A DNA stretch of 19,073 bases from Capronia americana (lineage: Eukaryota > Ascomycota > Eurotiomycetes > Chaetothyriales > Herpotrichiellaceae). The stretch covers positions 1 through 19,073 of the forward strand of contig JADWQD010000032.1 in NCBI GenBank assembly GCA_016110215.1, read 5' to 3'. Both the position numbers and the translations under genes were made by a program. The first letter of the stretch is position 1. Each line of letters opens with the position of its first letter. The notes under the pieces were generated by a model. It searched no databases, was not told the origin of the DNA, and saw nothing but the letters and a program-made list of their open reading frames with translations. Positions 14,380 through 19,073 of this stretch are shown in pieces.

Positions 14380-14725
14380 GTCGCCAAAATTGTTCCAACA
14401 ATTTCCTCGCTGGTTAAGATCAAACTAGCACCGGGCTAGCAGGCGTGCCAGTGACGAGTTGTGTCGACAAACCCCCAGTTCGAATCCCGCCGACAGCAAT
14501 CTCGCCAACATCCGCATCGGAACCTTCGCCGTTCGACATGTATAGAATTATAGTCCGTTTGCCTACTTGACAGGAATAGTCAAATCGGCGGCATCAAACT
14601 GATGCCGCGAGATGGGGAGTAGACCGGCTGGTTCGCCACAACCGGTTATAGCCCAATCTAATATATATATATATATATATAAAAAAGCTCGAAACAACTT
14701 CTTCTCAGAAGAGGTTGTAGCAGAG
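14380..14725. other. Non-coding stretch with several inverted repeats and a TA run
   Basis: Four short inverted repeats occur: AAATTGTT-CC-AACAATTT (about 14387), CTAGC-ACCGG-GCTAG (about 14428), GCGGCATCA-AAC-TGATGCCGC (14588-14608) and CAACTTCTTCT-C-AGAAGAGGTTG (about 14695, one mismatch). A (TA)n run lies at 14659-14682. AGTTCGAATCC at about 14479 resembles a pol III B box, but no tRNA folds around it. No gene is seen. Confidence 0.6.
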
Positions 14726-14914
14726 TTTTTGTTCTTTTTCGCTTCCGAACATATTAGCTACAAGCCCTAGCGCGATCCTGTGTACTAGATAATCTCTCGG
14801 TCGCGGCCGCAAAGGAAATAAGGGTGCCCGACAAGACAACGCATTCCGAGTCGGGGAACGGTTCCACCATCCAGATAGCTGATCGCCATAGATAATAGTC
14901 GTTCCGGCAGCTGA

Positions 14915-15262
14915 CGCCAGCCAGGCACATTAGGGATACAGATATCTACGTACAAGCGGATCACAGCTAACCTCGGTGCCACCCTTCTTCCCCTTGGGGA
15001 TTATGCCGAGCGCCATCTCGAGGCCCGTAGGGACTGGACTATTCTCAAGGGTATTATACTCTTCGGGCTTATCTATCCTCTAGCGCTGTACATAACTTCA
15101 TTCATCGTGAGAGAGAGAGAGACCCTTAACCTGCTGCCGACGCGACAACTTCATTCATCGTGTGAGAGAGAGACCCTTAACCTGCTGCCGACGCGACAAC
15201 TTCATTCATCGTGTGAGAGAGAGACCCTGAACCTGCTGCCGACCCGACCCGACGCGGTATAG
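14915..15262 (+). pseudogene. Membrane-protein-like open frame extended by tandem repeats
   Basis: Open from a TGA at 14912 to a TAG at 15260-15262, with no Met. It reads YKRITANLGATLLPLGDYAE, RHLEARRDWTILKGIILFGL, IYPLALYITSFIV, then repeats of ERETLNLLPTRQLHSS. The hydrophobic stretch is a convincing transmembrane segment. The tail is the 51-bp repeat read in frame. It is probably a fragment of a membrane protein whose 3' part expanded. Family unknown. Confidence 0.35.
15093..15246 (+). repeat. 51-bp tandem repeat, three copies
   Basis: ACTTCATTCATCGTG starts near 15095, 15147 and 15198, with spacing of about 51 bp. Each unit carries a GAGAGAGA run and CCTGCTGCCGAC. Because 51 is a multiple of three, the upstream open frame passes through all copies. 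Confidence 0.9.
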
Positions 15263-15849
15263 TATCGTTCGTCATTGCTGCTCAAGCTGATGGCGACAGT
15301 TGCCACATCAGGCCGCGGCTGTCACAGGTATGCGGCGACGTCGTTCGTGCTCGGCCATCCATCTATAGTTAACGTAACGTTCGGTTCGCCCTTTGTGACA
15401 CCGCTACCTCTTCTTTCCCTTTGAATGATATCGACCACGCGTCCCGTCCCGTCCAGTCCAGCGGGCTCCGACCGCGCTGGGAGCTGTCGCGGCAAGGGGG
15501 TTCGAACCGGCCAAGGGCTGACGATGGAAATCGACGGTGTAGCTCCTGATTTGTCTGCGGTGCCCCAAAAAACAAAGCTGTGTGTTTGTTGCACGCCGAG
15601 AACTGGACACGAACTTCACAAACAATTCCCCAGACCTCAGGTCCACAAAGCATCGTGCCGTATAGTGCCACTGTCTGCCCTGGAACCCTGCGGCGGGCTG
15701 AGGGAAACGGGCTGAGTGGTACACGACGTCGCTGCGGTTGCGGTTGCGGTTGATTGCCGCACGCTTTGACGAGCGGGATCCTCCTCCTGACAATGACTGG
15801 CGTGGGTCAGTAATGAAAGCCAAGAAGCCGCAAAGCCACAAACTCTAGT
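15263..15849. other. No supported gene
   Basis: Overlapping ORFs on both strands (for example plus 15425-15715, minus 15404-15841) have Arg/Ser/Pro-rich composition and no periodicity. GCGGTTGCGGTTGCGGTTG at 15734-15752 is a small hexamer repeat. GGGTTCGAACCGG near 15500 is B-box-like but has no tRNA around it. Confidence 0.45.
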
Positions 15850-16071
15850 CGATTCTCGATAATGCCAGTGCTCGCGAGTACTGAGTACGACAGTCCTGGG
15901 ACCGTGACGGCGACCGCAACCGCTCGCACCCAAGTCTCGCTCATTCTGTATGTTCTGACGCAGGAAAATCAAAGGCTCGAGCAAGTGCGAGTACCCAGAG
16001 GAGCACTCGGAAGTCATCTCGAAGCCTTCCGGGAAGGTTAAGTACTGGCCATCACTATCGGTGTCCAACAA
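15850..16071 (-). pseudogene. Coding-like fragment, unidentified
   Basis: A minus ORF starts at 16071 and reads MLDTDSDGQYLTFPEGFEMT, SECSSGYSHLLEPLIFLRQN and IQNERDLGASGC, with fair third-position bias. Beyond about 15850 it loses that character, although the frame stays open to 15637. It may be an N-terminal or internal piece of a small protein. No family recognised. Confidence 0.3.
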
Positions 16072-16111
16072 GACCGCGTGACACGGAAAGAGAGGAATGC
16101 TGGTATTCCAG

Positions 16112-16268
16112 CCACGGTGTCACAATCCACGGTGTCGCAATCCACGGTGTCGCAATCCACGGTGTCGCAATCCACGGTGTCGCAATCCACGGTGTCGCAA
16201 TCCACGGTGTCGCAATCCACGGTGCCGCAATCCACGGTGCCGCATTCCACGGTGTCGCATTCCACACA
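16112..16268 (+). repeat. 15-bp satellite, about ten units
   Basis: CCACGGTGTCGCAAT is repeated almost perfectly, with late units changed to GGTGCCGC and CGCATT. The 15-bp period keeps all six frames open and gives pentapeptide repeats such as VSQST on the plus strand. Confidence 0.95.
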
Positions 16269-16279
16269 CCGTGCCACGC

Positions 16280-17110
16280 AGGCTCAGCGCAGCGCATTTC
16301 AGCCACAGTGCAGCCAATACTAGCCACAGTGCAGCGCACTCTAGCTACGGTGCCACACAGCATCGGTGCAGCGCATTTGAGCCACGGTGCCGCATTCCAG
16401 CCACAGTGCAGCCAAAACTAGCCACGGTGCAGCGTACCCCATTCTACGGTGCCACGGAGCTTCGGTGCAGCGCATTTGAGCCACGGTGCAGCAGATACTA
16501 GCCACAGTGCAGCACACTCCAGCTACGGTGCCACGGAGCTTCGGTGCAGCGCATTTAAGCCACGGTGCCACGCAGCCTCGGTGCAGCGTATTTGAGCTAC
16601 GGTGCCGCATTCCACGCACGGTGCCACGCAGCCACGGTGCAGCGAAGACTGGCGGATGGGATCAGCCAGCTATGCCATCGGCTAGCAACAATTCTACGTG
16701 GGACGAGGGCTCAAGCCGGCCGGCGAAAGAGGTCGCTCTACCACTCATTCAACACTCTCAATGCCGCGGTGCAGCGTATTTGAGCCACGGTGCAGCGCAT
16801 TTGAGCCACGGTGCAGCGCATTTGAGCCACGGTGCAGCGCATTTGAGCCACGGTGCAGCGCATTTGAGCCACGGTGCCACGCAGCCACGCAGCCTCGGTG
16901 CAGCACATTCCAGACAAAGTGCAGCCAAAACTAGCCACAGTGCAGCACACTCCAGCTACGGTGCCATGCAGCCTCAGTGCAGCCAATACGAGGTACTAGC
17001 AGCCTCAGTGCAGCCAATACGAGGTACTAGCCACGGTGCAGCAGATACTAGCCACGGTGGAGCAGATACTAGCCACGGTGCAGCAGATACTAGCCACAGT
17101 GCGGCGGTCT
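16280..17110 (+). repeat. CCACGGTGCAGC satellite with 21-bp and higher-order units
   Basis: Most units are GCCACGGTGCAGCGCATTTGA or GCCACGGTGCAGCAGATACTA (21 bp each). They are mixed with GCCACAGTGCAGC, GCCACGCAGCCTCGGTGCAGC and TAGCTACGGTGCC variants. All share the CCACGGTG core with the 15-bp array, so both probably grew from one ancestral unit. A non-repeat island lies at about 16650-16770. Long ORFs here (16097-16501, 16486-17190) are satellite translations. Confidence 0.92.
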
Positions 17111-17145
17111 CGGCGGGTCGGTGGATCGGTGGATCGGTGGATCAC
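17111..17145 (+). repeat. Short GGTGGATC tandem repeat
   Basis: GGTGGATCGGTGGATCGGTG marks an 8-bp unit repeated three times between the two large satellites. Confidence 0.8.
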
Positions 17146-17257
17146 CGTCTGCACACGGCTTGGTCTAAGAACAAACAGGGCTTGGCATAAAGACTGCCGC
17201 CGGCGAGACAAAGGTACGCTGGTCCTTTATGTCCGCTCGTACAAATGGCGGAAAGAC

Positions 17258-17600
17258 TTTCCCATCTCATCAAGACATCTTGGTTCAGTCACCACCACAC
17301 TGTCTCATCAAGACACCTTGGTTCAACGCAAGCACTTCCCCCTATCTCATCGAGACTCCTTGGTTCAGTCACTGCCCATACTGTCTCATCAAGACACTTG
17401 GTTCAACGCAACCACTTCCCCCTATCTCATCGAGACACCTTGGTTCAGTCACTTCCCCCTATCTCATCAAGACACTTGGTTCAACGCAACCACACCATCT
17501 CATCAAGAAACCTTGGTTTCACGCAACCACTTCCCCTATCTCATCGAGACACCTTGGTTCATCACCCATCCTTTCCTTGTCTTACTGTCGCATCAAGATG
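17258..17600 (+). repeat. About 40-bp satellite upstream of the second PD-(D/E)XK-like gene
   Basis: Eight or nine units begin TCTCATCAAGACACCTTGG or TCTCATCGAGACACCTTGG, followed by TTCAACGCAACCAC or TTCAGTCAC. Unit lengths vary and are mostly not multiples of three. The same unit is therefore read as IKTPWF, SSRHLG or SHQDTW as the frame drifts, which argues against coding use. The last, decayed unit contains the ATG at 17598. Confidence 0.9.
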
Positions 17601-18983
17601 TCTCGGTATTCAGGAAGTCATACGCTCAGTGGAGCTTCAGCTTCGGCTTCGGCTTGGGCTTCAGCTTTAAGGCAGACACCAGCGCGCGGGCTGGAGGAGA
17701 CGGTCCATCAACGGCAACCTCATCATTTGTTCAATACCAACCTCAGTCTCCCGGAAGAGACTCCTCAGGCCCCAAGTGTCAAAGTCCACCATTGGCTCGC
17801 ATCTTTCGCGGACAAGAGACCCTTGTCACCTACAGATTCATCCATACCTACCGAATCAGACCTACCTCCTGATCTGGCCTCAGACACCTGTACCGACAGC
17901 GAAGCTACAATGCCCCTCGTTGGGAATCCTTCGTACCGCTCAGAGAACCTCAGCCGGAATGGTATCTACATGCGCGATATGTATGAGGAGCTCCCTCAAC
18001 GTATTCAGAGCCTTGTGGAGGAGATGTTGTTCACAGTATCCCACCCATGGCCTGAACCAACGGTCGAGGAGATCAAGAACGATCATGATCTATGGCACCT
18101 ACGGAATATCAACGGCGCGGAGAACCAGGTGATCAACTACATTCAACGCTATATTTTCACCAATCCTAAACAATCGCAGCACCTCCAAGGCCTCAGTCTC
18201 CAAGAGCAAGTTTTCGGTATCCGCCGACTACACATTCCTCGCTTATTGGATCGCGAATATCCTATCAGCCAGCCCAAACCCGATATCCTGTACGGCTACC
18301 CCCGAGAAGCCTTTACACTCGCGCAGCGACACCTTTTCAGAGTGAAGACCGCCAACCACAACACCGGCGAGCTCACCAATGTCTTCTACCCCTTTTTCGT
18401 CATCGAGGTCAAAGGCGACGGCGCTGGTCCGACCGCGGGGAGCCTCTGGGTGGGCGAGAATCAATGTGTGGGCGGCGCCATCACCTGCATCAACATGGCG
18501 GACAAGCTCAACCAATCGATCCCGGCCATGTCAGCGATGGACACGACGGTCTTCAGCGTCGTCATGGACGGGAGCCAAGCCCGCCTCTTCGTCTCATGGA
18601 AGGAAGGCGACCGGTACTACACGCAGCTGATCAAGTGGCTCTTGGTCCATGATCCCGAACACCACCTCCTGCTTCGCCGCTTTGTGCGCAATGTGCTGGC
18701 GTGGGGGAAAGACCGACGCCGGGCCCAGCTCGGGGCGGCTCTCGACGCGCTGGTGAAGGTGCGGGGGGGCGTATTGGAGGAGAGCGACGAGCCAAACTGT
18801 TTCCCGGCGCAAGGAGGCGATACTGGTTCGGGTTGGGGCAAGTGGATCTACCCGGCCAGCAGAGATTTCTTTCCGTGGTTCGTTGTCCCGTTGGCTTTTT
18901 ATCTGCTGGTGCTGTGTTTCCTTCGATTTGGCTGGTTGTCTACTGGCGCGGTGCTTCGTGCGATCGAGTCGATCTTGATCTAA
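17598..18983 (+). CDS. DUF7924-like protein with PD-(D/E)XK motif and C-terminal membrane segment
   Basis: 461 residues from the Met at 17598 (MSRYSGSHTLSG), chosen because upstream codons are satellite and the length then matches the 480-aa paralogue at 912-2354. Homology starts near SLPEETPQ and runs through IKNDHDLWHL, PKPDILYGY (Asp229), YPFFVIEVKGD (Glu270-x-Lys272), SLWVGENQCVGG (Gln289), DKLNQS, ARLFVSWKEGD and RRFVRNVLAWGKDRRRAQLG. All PD-(D/E)XK positions are kept, so the core looks functional. The tails differ: instead of basic repeats it ends with GWGKWIYPASRDFFPWF and a hydrophobic stretch of about 20 residues (VVPLAFYLLVLCFLRFGWL). This suggests membrane anchoring, or read-through past an unrecognised intron beginning GTGAAG near 18752. 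A Met at 17229 in the same frame would add 123 satellite-encoded residues. Role unknown. Confidence 0.82.
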   Translation: MSRYSGSHTLSGASASASAWASALRQTPARGLEETVHQRQPHHLFNTNLSLPEETPQAPSVKVHHWLASFADKRPLSPTDSSIPTESDLPPDLASDTCTDSEATMPLVGNPSYRSENLSRNGIYMRDMYEELPQRIQSLVEEMLFTVSHPWPEPTVEEIKNDHDLWHLRNINGAENQVINYIQRYIFTNPKQSQHLQGLSLQEQVFGIRRLHIPRLLDREYPISQPKPDILYGYPREAFTLAQRHLFRVKTANHNTGELTNVFYPFFVIEVKGDGAGPTAGSLWVGENQCVGGAITCINMADKLNQSIPAMSAMDTTVFSVVMDGSQARLFVSWKEGDRYYTQLIKWLLVHDPEHHLLLRRFVRNVLAWGKDRRRAQLGAALDALVKVRGGVLEESDEPNCFPAQGGDTGSGWGKWIYPASRDFFPWFVVPLAFYLLVLCFLRFGWLSTGAVLRAIESILI

Positions 18984-18995
18984 CCCAGCCGGGGT

Positions 18996-19073
18996 GGTGG
19001 TGGTGACATGTATTTCTATATAGGTGCAGAAATTGGGGTTTAGGTGCAGAAATTAGAGGTTGGGTGCAGACAT
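18996..19073 (-). repeat. Partial array D at the window end, reverse orientation
   Basis: GGTGCAGAAATT recurs at about 19023 and 19043, with GGTTGGGTGCAGACAT after. Read on the minus strand it gives CTCTAATTTCTGCACC, the same motif as in arrays A-C. The array continues past the window. Confidence 0.65.

Noticed and set aside
14425..14500. tRNA-like sequence with AGTTCGAATCC
   Set aside because: The bases flanking the TTCGAAT loop (CCCAG and CCCGC) do not pair as a T stem, and no acceptor, D or anticodon arm can be formed. At most it is a lone B-box-like match.
15480..15520. GGGTTCGAACCGG as a tRNA or SINE B box
   Set aside because: Stem bases GGGGG and CGGCC do not pair properly and no A box or cloverleaf is present upstream.
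16112..16268. CRISPR-like array
   Set aside because: Units are direct and contiguous with no unique spacers, and the genome context is eukaryotic.
16097..17190. Repeat proteins from the CCACGGTG satellites
   Set aside because: All frames stay open because periods are 15 and 21 bp, there is no non-repeat domain, and both strands are equally open.
17029..17872. Alternative 278-codon plus ORF overlapping the second PD-(D/E)XK-like gene
   Set aside because: It is satellite translation followed by an out-of-frame reading of the real gene; the other frame has clear homology to the paralogue.
19005..19073. Telomere or subtelomeric end repeat
   Set aside because: GGGGTTTAGG-like bases occur only as part of the GGTGCAGAAATT repeat, with no TTAGGG tandem run.

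Overview
The window looks like an accessory, repeat-dominated stretch of a filamentous fungal nuclear genome, most likely Ascomycota (Pezizomycotina). The evidence is two intronless genes of a fungal-specific family with a PD-(D/E)XK-type motif (DUF7924-like), a fungal-type Tc1/mariner transposon, codon-periodic pieces of typical fungal genes (PDR/ABC-G transporter, P450, carbamoyl-phosphate synthase, SRP54, a BYE1-like SPOC domain), and many GC-rich minisatellites. There are no bacterial-style operons, no rRNA and no convincing tRNA. The species cannot be named from the sequence.

Layout. 1-440 is minisatellite. 912-2354 (minus) is the first PD-(D/E)XK-like gene, 480 aa, with a basic 24-residue tandem repeat at its C-terminus. 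3085-4035 holds TGACTT-type repeats, CCACTCC-type arrays and copies of a terminal-repeat-like sequence. An essentially complete Tc1/mariner element (4036-5394, 35-bp perfect inverted repeats, 372-aa transposase with a catalytic Asp changed to Asn) sits inside one of these arrays. About 5440-10800 is a patchwork of short coding fragments from unrelated genes, on both strands, abutting each other and sometimes fused in frame. A 58-bp block and a terminal-repeat-like sequence recur at several borders. 10906-11167 is a compact element with inverted ends; its interior is a near-identical copy of 3550-3752, and 146 bp at its right edge is an inverted copy of 7315-7460. 11284-16080 holds more weakly coding-like fragments, a duplicated fold-back repeat, tandem repeats and structured non-coding DNA. 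16112-17600 is almost continuous satellite with 15-bp, 21-bp and about 40-bp units. 17598-18983 (plus) is the second PD-(D/E)XK-like gene, whose likely start codon lies in a decayed satellite unit. The window ends in a few repeats resembling the CTCTAATT/TGCACC arrays, in reverse orientation.

How it fits together. Three long CDSs look like real genes: the two PD-(D/E)XK-like genes (probably functional, catalytic residues retained) and the transposase (probably catalytically dead). Nearly everything between is debris, but unusual debris: pieces of housekeeping and metabolic genes, tens of codons each, with frames mostly open, stitched together next to recurring repeat blocks. The main hypothesis is a fungal fragment-capturing element or a repair-generated patchwork. 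Homology calls are by eye from conserved motifs; no search was run.
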